Positions 7,900 through 17,097 of a stretch of 64,000 nt of DNA are shown here, piece after piece. A program made the position numbers and the translations under genes. Positions within the stretch are counted from its first letter, which is position 1. Every line of letters starts with the position of its first letter. Source of the DNA: Luteimonas galliterrae (GTDB lineage: Bacteria; Pseudomonadota; Gammaproteobacteria; Xanthomonadales; Xanthomonadaceae); contig NZ_JAMBEP010000003.1 in NCBI RefSeq assembly GCF_023374055.1, positions 302,467-366,466 on the forward strand, read 5' to 3'. Below the pieces are notes generated by a model, which was given only the letters and a program-made list of their open reading frames with translations, searched no databases and had not been told where the DNA came from.

Positions 7900-9305
7900 C
7901 CGGGTCCCGTATCTCACCCACTCCGTCATTCCGGCGAAAGCCGGAATCCAGGGACGGAAGGACGCAACCCGCTGCAGCGACGCAGGCGCCCGCCTGGATC
8001 CCGGCTTTCGCCGGGATGACGGGTAGAGGAGTATTCGCCGCGGCCGTGTTGTTGTTCGCGATGCCATCCGCAGCCCAAGACCTGCTGATCCGCAACGCGA
8101 CGGTCCACACCGCCACCACCCGCGGCACGCTGCAAAACACCGACGTGCTGGTCCGCGGCGGCAAGATCGCCGCGGTCGGCAGCAACCTGCAGGCCGGCGG
8201 CGTGCAGGCGATCGATGCGCAAGGCCGTCCGCTGACGCCCGCGCTGTTCGGCGGCATCTCCGAAATCGGCATCGACGAGGTGTCCGGCGAAGACGCTACT
8301 ACCGACAGTTCGCTTGCGCTCGGCGAGAACGCCAAGGACATGGTGGTGCGGCCCGAGTTCGACGTGACCCTGGCCTACAACCCGGACTCGGTATTGCTGC
8401 CGGTCGCGCGCGTGGAGGGCGTCGGCTTCACCTTGCTCGGCGCCGGCAGCACCGCCGGCGGGTCGATCGTCGGCGGCCAGGGCGCGGTGATGCGGCTGGA
8501 CGGCAGCGCCGATCCGCTCGGCCCGCGCGTGCTGTTCGTGCAATTGGGCAGCGACGGCGCCGGCCTCACCGGCAGTTCGCGCGCGGCGCAATGGATGCTG
8601 CTCGACCAGTTGATCGACGAAACGCGCGGCCGCATTCCGGTTGGCGCGCACATGGCGCTGCTGACGCCCGCAGGACGCAGCACGCTGGCGCGCTATCTCG
8701 GCGGCGGCGGACGCGTGGTCGTCGGCGTCAATCGCGCCTCGGACATCCGCCAACTGCTGCGCTGGTCCAAGCGCCACAACGTGCGCATCGCCATTTCCGG
8801 CGGCGCCGAGGCGTGGAAGCTGGCGCCGCAACTCGCGGCAGCGCAGGTGCCGGTGTTCGTCAATCCGCTCAGCAACCTCCCGTCCGACTTCGACCAGATC
8901 AACGCCACCCTGGAAAACGCGGCGAAATTGCGCGCCGCCGGCGTCGCGGTCGCCTTCACCCTCGGCGATTCGCACCTGGCGCGCAAGATGCGCCAGCTGG
9001 CTGGCAATGCCGTGGCCAACGGCCTGCCCTGGGAAGACGGCTTGGCCGGCCTGACCCGCGTGCCGGCGGAAACGCTGGGCGTCGGCGATCGGCTCGGCAG
9101 CATCGCGCCCGGCAAGATCGCCGATCTGGTGTTGTGGAACGGCGACCCGCTGGAAGTCAGCACCGTCGCGCAACAGGTGTGGCTGGGCGGCCGGGCGATT
9201 CCGATGCGCAGCCGCCAAACCGAGCTGCGCGACCGCTATCTGCGCACCGACGCGCCGGCCGAGTCCGGCGGCTTGCCCAGGGCCTATCCCGCCGCCGTGC
9301 GTTGA
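7896..9305 (+). CDS. Amidohydrolase homologue lacking metal ligands; N-terminus invaded by a palindromic repeat
   Basis: A paralogue of the preceding protein (469 codons from ATG 7896) that aligns along its length but has lost the metal-binding residues. The HSH site reads TPALFGGISEIG, the VHIHCYRADEM site reads VVGVNRASDIR, the FHHGVEAYK site reads ISGGAEAWK. The C-terminal APGKIADLVLWNGDP is kept. It is probably non-catalytic (inference). ATG 7896 has GGAGGT upstream and overlaps the previous stop (ATGA), but its first 40 codons are a family III repeat. A second ATG at 8016, inside the repeat, starts directly at a good signal peptide (GVFAAAVLLFAMPSAAQ). Either start is possible; the repeat shapes the N-terminus in both cases. 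Confidence 0.82.
   Translation: MTGSRISPTPSFRRKPESRDGRTQPAAATQAPAWIPAFAGMTGRGVFAAAVLLFAMPSAAQDLLIRNATVHTATTRGTLQNTDVLVRGGKIAAVGSNLQAGGVQAIDAQGRPLTPALFGGISEIGIDEVSGEDATTDSSLALGENAKDMVVRPEFDVTLAYNPDSVLLPVARVEGVGFTLLGAGSTAGGSIVGGQGAVMRLDGSADPLGPRVLFVQLGSDGAGLTGSSRAAQWMLLDQLIDETRGRIPVGAHMALLTPAGRSTLARYLGGGGRVVVGVNRASDIRQLLRWSKRHNVRIAISGGAEAWKLAPQLAAAQVPVFVNPLSNLPSDFDQINATLENAAKLRAAGVAVAFTLGDSHLARKMRQLAGNAVANGLPWEDGLAGLTRVPAETLGVGDRLGSIAPGKIADLVLWNGDPLEVSTVAQQVWLGGRAIPMRSRQTELRDRYLRTDAPAESGGLPRAYPAAVR
7924..8020. repeat. Inverted repeat, family III (GTCATTCCGGCGAAAGCCGG type) inside a coding region
   Basis: The left arm CCGTCATTCCGGCGAAAGCC and right arm GGCTTTCGCCGGGATGAC enclose about 40 bases. 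The unit lies in frame within the 5' end of the second amidohydrolase gene. The same palindrome is found in the large composite elements at 13.6, 29.2, 60.7 and 63.9 kb. Confidence 0.9.
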
Positions 9306-9386
9306 CGCCGCAAGGGACTTTTTTCCGACGCGGAGCGCATGCTAAGCCGTAGACTCCCGCGAGGAGAGGGGACTTCGGAGGCGGCG

Positions 9387-9779
9387 ATGGCAAATGTGAA
9401 TCTGTGGGCGGTACTGGTGGCGGCCGTATCGGCTTTCGTTTTGGGCGGGTTGTGGTACGGGCCTTTGTTCAAGAACGCATGGTGTCGCGAGGCCGGGGTC
9501 GATCCGGACAAGCCGAACGGCCATCCGGCCCGGGTTTTCGGCGGCGCCTTCGTGCTGAGCCTGATCGCGGCGGCGGTGTTCGCGGTGTTCCTCGGGCCAC
9601 AGCCGGCGCTGGGCTTCGCGGTGGGCGCGGGCGCGGCGGCCGGGTTGTGCTGGGTCGCGGCCAGTTTCGGCATCAATTACCTGTTCGCGGGCCGTTCGTT
9701 GAAGCTGTGGCTGATCGACGGCGGTTACCACACGCTGCAGTTCACCTTGTACGGGCTGATTCTCGGCCTTTGGCATTGA
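9387..9779 (+). CDS. DUF1761 family membrane protein
   Basis: A 130-residue integral membrane protein with about four hydrophobic helices (starting NLWAVLVAAVSAFVLGGLWY; GPLFKNAW after helix one; ending FTLYGLILGLWH). This layout matches DUF1761, a family of unknown function. ATG 9387 is preceded by GGAGGCGG. It is followed within 20 bases by the HCCA isomerase gene, so the two may be cotranscribed. Confidence 0.82.
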   Translation: MANVNLWAVLVAAVSAFVLGGLWYGPLFKNAWCREAGVDPDKPNGHPARVFGGAFVLSLIAAAVFAVFLGPQPALGFAVGAGAAAGLCWVAASFGINYLFAGRSLKLWLIDGGYHTLQFTLYGLILGLWH

Positions 9780-9798
9780 CCGAACATTTAGGAGCCGC

Positions 9799-10419
9799 AT
9801 GCGCGTCGCCTGGTACTTCGATTTCATCTCGCCCTTCGCCTATCTGCACTGGCAGAAAGTGCGGGGGTTGATGGCCGAACGCGCGGTCGAACCGGTGCCG
9901 GTGCTGTTCGCGGCCATCTTGAACGCGCACGGCCAGAAAGGTCCGGCCGAGATCCCCGGCAAGCGCGAATTCACCTACCGTCACGTGCTGTGGCAGGCCC
10001 GCCGCGAAGGCATCCCGCTGCGCGCGCCGCCCGCGCATCCGTTCAACCCGATCCCGGCGCTGCGGCTGTGCATCGCCGCGGGCAGCACGCCCGAAACCAT
10101 CGATGCGATCTACGAATGGATCTGGGCACAGGGCCAGGCGGGCGACACCGCCCAGGCGCTGGAACCGGTGATGCGACGGCTGGGCGTGGCGCCGGAATCC
10201 TTGGCCAGCGATGCGGTCAAGAACGCCTTGCGCGCCAACACCGACGCCGCCCTGGCAGCGGGCGTGTTCGGCGTGCCGACGTTGGCGGTCGGCGACACGC
10301 TGTTCTGGGGCAACGACGTCCACGACTTCGCGCTGGAAGCGATCGCCGACCCGGCCCTGCTCGACGACCCGGAGATGCGCCGGGTCGAACGCCTGCCGGT
10401 CGGCGTGCGCCGGATCTGA
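9799..10419 (+). CDS. 2-hydroxychromene-2-carboxylate isomerase / DsbA-like kappa-GST fold protein
   Basis: A 206-residue thioredoxin-fold protein of the HCCA isomerase family, which in characterised members isomerises 2-hydroxychromene-2-carboxylate during naphthalene breakdown using glutathione. It begins WYFDFISPFAYLH (Ser in the glutathione-activating position) and has GVFGVPTLAVGDTLFWGND near the C-terminus, both typical. No aromatic degradation genes are nearby, so a general glutathione-linked isomerase or transferase role is more likely. A GC-rich hairpin follows the gene. Confidence 0.87.
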   Translation: MRVAWYFDFISPFAYLHWQKVRGLMAERAVEPVPVLFAAILNAHGQKGPAEIPGKREFTYRHVLWQARREGIPLRAPPAHPFNPIPALRLCIAAGSTPETIDAIYEWIWAQGQAGDTAQALEPVMRRLGVAPESLASDAVKNALRANTDAALAAGVFGVPTLAVGDTLFWGNDVHDFALEAIADPALLDDPEMRRVERLPVGVRRI

Positions 10420-10429
10420 TCCGGGGTTC

Positions 10430-10464
10430 CGCCGCGCCGCAACACCGGCGGCGCGGCGATTTCT
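10430..10464 (+). terminator. Possible rho-independent terminator after the HCCA isomerase gene
   Basis: The stem CGCCGCGCC / GGCGCGGCG closes a short loop and is followed by ATTTCT. The T-run is weak, so termination is uncertain. Confidence 0.45.
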
Positions 10465-10497
10465 GCTAGGTTGGTCACACTTCCCGGGGACCCCTGT

Positions 10498-11442
10498 ATG
10501 CGCATCGGACTCGTCGTCGACTCGGCCTGCGATCTGCCGAAAGATTTCCTCGACAGCAACGACATCGCCATCCTGCCGATCACGGTGCGGATCGACGACG
10601 CCGAGCAGATCGACTACCGCGACCAGCGCGCCACATTGGACTTCCTGCATTCGCACGTCGCCGAGCGCGGCGCCAACGCCGAGACCGTGCCGTTCACCGT
10701 CGAACAGATCCGCGACCTGTTCCTGCAGCGGCTCATCATCGATTACGACTACGTGTTCTGCATGACCATCACCCGCACCCGCAGCCCGATCTACGACAAC
10801 GCGCAGCAGGCCAGCTTCGCCATCCTCAACGAATACCGCGCGATCCGCGCCGCGACCGGCAATGCCACGCCGTTCGCGCTGCGCGTCATCGACACCCAGA
10901 ACCTGTTCAGCGCGCAGGGCATCCTGCCGGTGGAAGCGGTGCGCCTGCGCGCCGCCGGCGAAGGCGCGGCCAAGATCCGCGCGCGCCTGGAGCACCTGGC
11001 GCTGCACACGCACGGCTACCTGATCCCGCGCGACCTGTATTACATCCGCACCCGCGCGCGGATGAAGGGCGACCGCAGCGTGAGCCTGTTCAGCGCCGCG
11101 CTGGGCACCGCGCTGGACATCAAGCCGGTGCTGCACGGCTACCGCGGCGACACCGGCCCGGTCGCCAAGATCAAGGGCTTCGAGCCCGCCGCGCAGAAGA
11201 TGTTCGAGTTCGCCGGACGCCGTGTCCGCGCCGGCCTGATGACGCCGACGTTGACGCTATGCTACGGCGGCGAGCTGGACGAGATGCGCGCGCTGCCGGG
11301 CTACGCGCCGTTGCGCGAGATCTGCGCCGACCAGAACGTCGAGGTTTTCGAGAGCGTGATGAGCCTGACCGGCATGGTCAACGTCGGCAAGGGCGCGGTG
11401 GTCGTCGGCTTCGCCGCCGAACCGCATCGGTTCGAAGACTGA
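10498..11442 (+). CDS. DegV family fatty-acid-binding protein
   Basis: A 314-residue protein of the DegV family, which binds a fatty acid in a cleft between two domains; some homologues act with fatty acid kinase. It starts MRIGLVVDSACDLPKDFL and has FCMTITRTRSPIYDNAQQA and VIDTQNLFSAQG in the ligand-facing positions, and ends GKGAVVVGFAAEP. No fatty acid kinase gene is nearby. The ATG is at 10498, after the hairpin at 10430-10464. Confidence 0.88.
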   Translation: MRIGLVVDSACDLPKDFLDSNDIAILPITVRIDDAEQIDYRDQRATLDFLHSHVAERGANAETVPFTVEQIRDLFLQRLIIDYDYVFCMTITRTRSPIYDNAQQASFAILNEYRAIRAATGNATPFALRVIDTQNLFSAQGILPVEAVRLRAAGEGAAKIRARLEHLALHTHGYLIPRDLYYIRTRARMKGDRSVSLFSAALGTALDIKPVLHGYRGDTGPVAKIKGFEPAAQKMFEFAGRRVRAGLMTPTLTLCYGGELDEMRALPGYAPLREICADQNVEVFESVMSLTGMVNVGKGAVVVGFAAEPHRFED

Positions 11443-11501
11443 CGTAACGCCGCGCTAACGCGCATTGGTTAGATTGGCGGCAACCGATATGGAGCTGCGC
11501 C

Positions 11502-11843
11502 ATGGCCGCCCGTTACTACATCAGCCTGCCCGATCCCGCAAAAGCGCGCGGCGGCAAGGAATTTTCGTTCACCTCGAACAGCGCCGAAGGTTTGGCCGCC
11601 GAATTGCAGGACGCGCTGCGCAGCGACGGACTGTTCGAACGCTGGCGCGCCGCGCAGGACGACCCGGACGGCGTCGATCCCGCGCTCGGCGCCACCGATC
11701 CCGCCGCCGCCGTCACCGGCCAGCAGGACGACCTGCATGTCGACCTGATCGCGACCACCTCGATCCCGGGCAGCGTGTTCAAGCACCGGCTGCGCTTGCT
11801 GGCCGGCAGCGCTTGGGAATTGAGGGACGTGTCGGCCGCGTAG
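11502..11843 (+). CDS. Conserved hypothetical protein, 113 residues
   Basis: Begins MAARYYISLPDPAKARGGKE and contains no signal peptide, membrane helix or motif I recognise. It is acidic and has an Ala/Asp/Pro-rich middle (DDPDGVDPALGATDPAAAV). Start ATG 11502 follows GGAGCTGCGCC. It stands alone between degV and the DPH6-like gene. Coding is supported by length and codon usage like its neighbours. Function unknown. Confidence 0.68.
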   Translation: MAARYYISLPDPAKARGGKEFSFTSNSAEGLAAELQDALRSDGLFERWRAAQDDPDGVDPALGATDPAAAVTGQQDDLHVDLIATTSIPGSVFKHRLRLLAGSAWELRDVSAA

Positions 11844-11907
11844 CGCATCCCCGGCGCGATATCGCCGCCGCGTAGAATGCGGTTCCCGCGCTGAAACCGC
11901 CGCATCG

Positions 11908-12609
11908 ATGACGCAACGCACCCTCGTCCTGCTGTCCTGGAGCGGCGGCAAAGATGCCGCATGGACGCTGCACGCGCTGCGCCAGCGCGACGACGTGGAA
12001 GTGGTCGCGCTGCTGACCACGCTGACCGCCGAATACCAGCGCGTCTCCATGCAGGGCATCCGCCGCGACGTGCTGCACGCGCAGGCGGCCGCGACGGGCT
12101 TGCCGCTGATCGAAGCGCAAATCCCGCTGGCCTGCGACAACGCCCGCTACGAGGCGGCGATGTCGCAGGCGCTCGCGCAAGCCAATGCGCGCTGGCCGGA
12201 TTTGCGTACGGCCGCGTTCGGCGACTTGTTCCTCGAAGACATCCGCGCCTATCGCGAGCAACGCTGCGCGGCCGTGGGCTGGCAAGTGATGACGCCGCTG
12301 TTCGGCGCCGGCACGCCCCGCCTGGCGCGCGACATGATCGCCGGCGGCTTGCGCGCCTCGTTGTGCTGCGTGGATACGCAACAGCTCGATGCGGCCTTCG
12401 CGGGCCGCGATTTCGATGCGGACCTGCTGCGCGACCTGCCGCCGGACTGCGACCCCTGCGGCGAGAACGGCGAGTTCCACACCTGCGTCCGGGCCGGACC
12501 GATGTTCTCCCGCGCTATCTCGGTCGAACGCGGCGATACGACGTTGCGGGATGGCCGCTTCGCCTTCACCGATTTCCTGCTCGAGGACCTGGCCCCGGAC
12601 CCGAGGTAG
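11908..12609 (+). CDS. DPH6-like ATP pyrophosphatase (PP-loop) family protein
   Basis: A 233-residue PP-loop ATPase with the signature SWSGGKDAAWTLHAL near the N-terminus and GENGEFHTCVRAGPMF near the C-terminus, the hallmark of the diphthine-ammonia ligase-like (COG2102) family. Bacteria have no diphthamide, so the actual substrate is unknown; a nucleotide- or amide-forming reaction is inferred from the fold. Confidence 0.85.
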   Translation: MTQRTLVLLSWSGGKDAAWTLHALRQRDDVEVVALLTTLTAEYQRVSMQGIRRDVLHAQAAATGLPLIEAQIPLACDNARYEAAMSQALAQANARWPDLRTAAFGDLFLEDIRAYREQRCAAVGWQVMTPLFGAGTPRLARDMIAGGLRASLCCVDTQQLDAAFAGRDFDADLLRDLPPDCDPCGENGEFHTCVRAGPMFSRAISVERGDTTLRDGRFAFTDFLLEDLAPDPR

Positions 12610-12661
12610 CGGCCCGCGAAGCGACGCGGCACACTATCGCCGCGCAGCCAGGGGTACGCAC

Positions 12662-13417
12662 ATGCCGATCGCGGGGATAGGCCTTCATGTGATCATCGCG
12701 GCGTTTTTCGCCGTGCACGCGGTACGCAGCGGTCAGGAACGCTACTGGCTGTTCGTGTTGTTCGCGTTTCCCGGCATCGGCAGCTTGGTCTATGCCGTCA
12801 GCATCTGGCTGCCGGAGATGCGCTACAGCCGCCATGGCCGGCGACTGGTCGGCGGCGTGCAGCGCGCGCTCGACCCGAGCCGCGAATTGCGCGAAGCGCT
12901 GGAAGCCGTCGAAACTTCCGCCAATTCGCAGAACCGCATGCGCCTGGCCGAGGCCTTCGTGGCCGCCGGCCGCGCTTCGGAAGCGATACCGCATTACCAA
13001 GCCGCCTTGCGTAGCGTGCACAAGGACGATCCGGATATCCAGGTCGGTCTGGCCAAGGCTTACTTGGAAGCCGGCCATGCCGCGCAGGCGCGCGAATTGC
13101 TGGACGAGCTGATCAAGAAGCGGCCGGATTTCCGTTCGCCGGAAGGCCATCTGATCTATGCGCGCGCCGTCGCGGCGCTGGGCGACCGCAAGCAGACCGA
13201 CGAGGAGTTCGAGACGCTCATCGGCTACTACGCCGGTTACGAGCCGCGGGCGCGCTATGCCGAAATTCTCGCCGACCGGGGCGAACGCGACCGCGCCCTC
13301 GAGCTGTGCGAGCGCTCTCTGCGCGAATCCAGGCGGTTGCCGGCGTATGCGAGGACGATCAACAAGGAATGGATAGGCCGTCTGCAGCGCTTGCAGAAAT
13401 CCCTCGCGCCCGCCTGA
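12662..13417 (+). CDS. Membrane-anchored TPR protein
   Basis: A 251-residue protein with two N-terminal membrane segments (about residues 5-18 and 27-47; MPIAGIGLHVIIAAFFAVHA, YWLFVLFAFPGIGSLVY), then a soluble region with TPR units (NRMRLAEAFVAAGRASEAIPHYQ, DIQVGLAKAYLEAGHAAQAR, GHLIYARAVAALGDRKQTD). The N-terminus resembles phospholipase-D-like cardiolipin synthase N-terminal segments. It probably acts as a scaffold at the inner membrane; specific partners unknown. The ATG at 12662 starts at the first membrane segment; the open frame extends upstream but overlaps the previous gene. Confidence 0.8.
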   Translation: MPIAGIGLHVIIAAFFAVHAVRSGQERYWLFVLFAFPGIGSLVYAVSIWLPEMRYSRHGRRLVGGVQRALDPSRELREALEAVETSANSQNRMRLAEAFVAAGRASEAIPHYQAALRSVHKDDPDIQVGLAKAYLEAGHAAQARELLDELIKKRPDFRSPEGHLIYARAVAALGDRKQTDEEFETLIGYYAGYEPRARYAEILADRGERDRALELCERSLRESRRLPAYARTINKEWIGRLQRLQKSLAPA

Positions 13418-13527
13418 ACCCGCGCTTGCCTTCCTAAGCCGTCATCTCCGCGAGGCGGGACTCGGAGACTTCGCTTGTCTCCCCTCTTTCAAAACGCGCG
13501 ATCGGAAAGACCCGCCACATGCTCTTA
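13418..13527. other. Intergenic stretch leading into composite element copy A
   Basis: Contains a half-copy of the family III repeat (GCCGTCATCTCCGCGAGGCG near 13440) and no gene. It is followed by the composite element, so the whole gap 13418-14322 (905 bases) is repeat-derived. Confidence 0.6.
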
Positions 13528-14167
13528 TAGAGCGGAGCTTGCTCCGCTGCTCTTGCCCTTAGGCCGTTCGCTCTTAAGCCCTCATCCCAGCGAACGCTGG
13601 GACCCATGTTGCTCTGGCGCTTGCCCCTTCAGCCGTCATCCCGGCGAAGGCCGGGATCCAGGCCCCCGTCCTCGCCGGTCGCGCTGCGACTCGCGCCATG
13701 GACAAAGGCTTCCGGCTGCGCCGGGTCACTTTCTTTGCTGGCCCAAAGAAAGTAACCCAAGAAAGGGCCTGAACTGCGGTGCGATGCCTCGCACCTGAAA
13801 GTCCGCCAGCGGCCCGGCTTTCGTCGTGGGTGACCTTCTTACGCAGGTACTAGATTTTGATTCGTAGCCTATGGGTGACGTGGCTTTTGCGGAGTTGCGC
13901 TAAGGAGTCGTTCTGATCGATCGCCTCGGATCTGAATGTCGAAGCGACGGAGGAATCCCGAGCGCTGGCGAGCGGTGGCCAAGAACACGAGGTAACCCCA
14001 TCGCCGGGATACCTTCCAAAGGCCCTTTTTCTTTGGTTACTTCTCTTTTTGGGCCCCACAAAAAGAAAGTAACTCGGCCGCGGTTTTAGCGGGCGAAACC
14101 CCGGCCTGAAAGGCCGGCAGGTCGCCAGCACCCACAAGCCCAGGCAGCGGAGCAAGCTCCTCTCTAC
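13528..14167 (+). repeat. REP-bounded composite element, copy A
   Basis: Order from left: REP TAGAGCGGAGCTTGCTCCGC (13528-13550); short CTCTTAAGCC-type repeat; palindrome CATCCCAGCGAACGCTGGGA (from 13581); family III palindrome CATCCCGGCGAAGGCCGGGA; hairpin 1 (GTCACTTTCTTTG / CAAAGAAAGTAAC, 13725-13756); a core of about 280 bases; hairpin 2 (GTTACTTCTCTTTTTG / CAAAAAGAAAGTAAC, 14036-14073); palindrome CCCCGGCCTGAAAGGCCGG; inverted REP to 14167. The main body 13581-14167 is 587 bases, against 590 in copies B and C. A 101-codon frame on the minus strand (13850-14155) is judged non-coding. Confidence 0.92.
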
Positions 14168-14243
14168 AAATGTAGGTGCGAATTCATTCGCACGCTCTTG
14201 CTACGCCGAAAAGCGTGCGAATGAATTCGCACCTACGAAAAGC
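14168..14243. repeat. REPIN, family II (GTAGGTGCGAATTCATTCGC type)
   Basis: Inverted units TGTAGGTGCGAATTCATTCG and CGAATGAATTCGCACCTACG with a short loop (CTCTTGCTACGCCGAAAA). The same REPIN with the same loop adjoins copy C, but is absent beside copy B. Confidence 0.9.
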
Positions 14244-14322
14244 AAGAGCAGCGGGGCAAGGCGCTGGATCCCGGCGCGCTGGATGGCGGTTGAAAACAGA
14301 AGCGCTCGCTGGAAGCGAAAAG

Positions 14323-15153
14323 TCAGTCGCGCATCGCGGCAGCGTGATAGGCGACGTGCTCGCCGATGAAGCTGGCGATGAAGTAATAGCTGTGGTCGTA
14401 ACCCGGTTGCATGCGCAAGTCGATCGGATGGCCGGCCGCCTCGCAGGCGGTGCGCAGCAATTCCGGCCACAACTGCTGCATCATGAATTCGTCCGCCTCG
14501 CCCTGATCGATCAGCAACGGCAACCTCTCCTGCGCTTGCGCGATCAGCGCGGCGGCGTCCCACTGGCGCCAAGCCTGGCGGTCGTCGCCGAGATACGCGG
14601 CGAACGCTTTCCGGCCCCACGGCACCTGCGATGGCGCCACGATCGGCGAGAACGCCGACACGCTGCGGTAACGGCCCGGATTCTTCAGCGCCACGATCAG
14701 CGCGCCATGCCCGCCCATCGAATGGCCGCTGACCGCACGCCGGTCGCTGGCCGGGAAGTTCCTTTCGATCACTTGCGGCAACTCGTCGACCACATAGTCG
14801 TACATGCGGTAATGCCGCGACCACGGCTCCTGCGTGGCGTTGACGTAGAAACCGGCGCCCTGGCCCAGATCCCAAGACGGATCGTCGGCGACTTCTTCGC
14901 CACGCGGGCTGGTGTCCGGCGCGACCAGGATCACGCCGTGCTCGGCCGCATAACGCTGCGCGCCGGTCTTGACGATGAAATTCTGCTCGCTGCAGGTCAG
15001 GCCCGACAGCCAGTACAGCACCGGCAGCTGTCCGCGCCCGGCCTGCGGCGGCAGATAGACCGCGAACTTCATCTCGCATCCGAGGGCCTCGGAGCGATGC
15101 TTCCAGACTTCCTGCATGCCGCCGAAGCAGGCGTGTTGTTCGACGCGTTCCAT
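14323..15153 (-). CDS. fghA: S-formylglutathione hydrolase
   Basis: Last step of glutathione-dependent formaldehyde oxidation: S-formylglutathione to formate and glutathione. A 276-residue esterase D family protein with [14 protein letters not shown], the nucleophile elbow [11 protein letters not shown], and the catalytic His region [16 protein letters not shown]. Start ATG 15153 ([12 protein letters not shown]) has AGGAGC upstream. It is the last gene of the operon frmR-adhC-gfa-fghA, separated from gfa by 140 bases that hold a family VII repeat. Confidence 0.95.
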   Translation of the reverse strand: MERVEQHACFGGMQEVWKHRSEALGCEMKFAVYLPPQAGRGQLPVLYWLSGLTCSEQNFIVKTGAQRYAAEHGVILVAPDTSPRGEEVADDPSWDLGQGAGFYVNATQEPWSRHYRMYDYVVDELPQVIERNFPASDRRAVSGHSMGGHGALIVALKNPGRYRSVSAFSPIVAPSQVPWGRKAFAAYLGDDRQAWRQWDAAALIAQAQERLPLLIDQGEADEFMMQQLWPELLRTACEAAGHPIDLRMQPGYDHSYYFIASFIGEHVAYHAAAMRD

Positions 15154-15178
15154 GGATGCTCCTTGCTGCAGGCTTCTT

Positions 15179-15283
15179 GACACGGATCAGAGAGAAAAAA
15201 ACGGATCAAAGCGAAACTTACTCAATAAGCCGAGAAATAATTCCCTAATTTTTTAATTTCTTTATCCGATCTTATCCGTGTCG
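15179..15283. repeat. Inverted repeat, family VII (GACACGGAT type)
   Basis: GACACGGATCAGAGAG on the left and ATCCGATCTTATCCGTGTC on the right enclose an AT-rich spacer. A related unit is at 22264-22390. Here it separates fghA from gfa. Confidence 0.65.
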
Positions 15284-15293
15284 AAAAAACCCT

Positions 15294-15869
15294 TCAAACC
15301 GACAACGTGCCTTTAGCCTTGGCGACGTGCGCGGAGATCGCATCCATCAACGCCGGCGACAGGCAGTCGTAAGGTTCCAGCCCGATCTCGCGCAGGCGCG
15401 CACGGATGCCGTCCATCTTCGCCGGCGGCGTGCCGGTCTCGATGATCGAAGACACGAACGCCGCGAACCCCGGCGCCGACCAGCCGGTCTGCGGCGACAG
15501 TTCGGTGTGGATGAAGTCCAGGCCGTAGAACGGATGGTCCTTGTTCTCGATGCGGCCGTACATGTGCACGCCGCAACCCCGGCAGGCGTGGCGCTGGATC
15601 GCCGCTTTGTCGTCGACGATCTTCAGCTTTTCCTCGTGCGCGGTCACACCAACCTTGTCGCGCGGCACCACCGCGACGACCGAGAAGACCGCGCCCTCCG
15701 GCTTCCAGCATTTGCTGCAGCCGCAGGCGTGGTTGTGCGCGGTCTGAGCGTCCACTTTCACCTCGACCTTGTCCGCCGCGCAATGGCACTGCAGGGTGCC
15801 GCCGGCGAAATTATCGGTGCCCGGCTTGATGCCGTTGTCCACCGATGGATGAATCGACACTGCGCTCAT
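15294..15869 (-). CDS. gfa: S-(hydroxymethyl)glutathione synthase
   Basis: Speeds the addition of glutathione to formaldehyde. The 191-residue protein has the Gfa zinc sites: LQCHC (Cys28/Cys30), HACGCSKC (Cys49/Cys51/Cys54) and [10 protein letters not shown] (Cys96/Cys99), plus [20 protein letters not shown] 15869 ([13 protein letters not shown]) follows a strong GGAGGAC. A longer open frame upstream overlaps adhC and is not used. It follows adhC by 83 bases on the same strand. Confidence 0.93.
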   Translation of the reverse strand: MSAVSIHPSVDNGIKPGTDNFAGGTLQCHCAADKVEVKVDAQTAHNHACGCSKCWKPEGAVFSVVAVVPRDKVGVTAHEEKLKIVDDKAAIQRHACRGCGVHMYGRIENKDHPFYGLDFIHTELSPQTGWSAPGFAAFVSSIIETGTPPAKMDGIRARLREIGLEPYDCLSPALMDAISAHVAKAKGTLSV

Positions 15870-15952
15870 CGTGTCCTCCGTTGGATCGTTCGCATGCGCG
15901 GATCGGCCGCGCGCCTGTCCCTGTTCAAAAACTCCTGCCGGAGCGCCGATTT

Positions 15953-17086
<1,134 letters not shown>

Positions 17087-17097
17087 TCAAAGATGGG

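Noticed and set aside
9742..11136. Long open frame (464 codons) on the minus strand opposite the HCCA isomerase and DegV genes
   Set aside because: It is the shadow of two well-recognised plus-strand genes in high-GC DNA; the translation is Arg/Gln/His-rich and low-complexity, with no motif.
12389..12661. Upstream extension of the TPR membrane protein frame
   Set aside because: It overlaps the DPH6-like gene on the same strand; the protein is sensible only from ATG 12662, where a membrane segment starts.
13850..14155. Conserved 101-codon frame within the composite element
   Set aside because: Copy-to-copy changes are almost all amino-acid altering; no start signals; taken as non-coding repeat.
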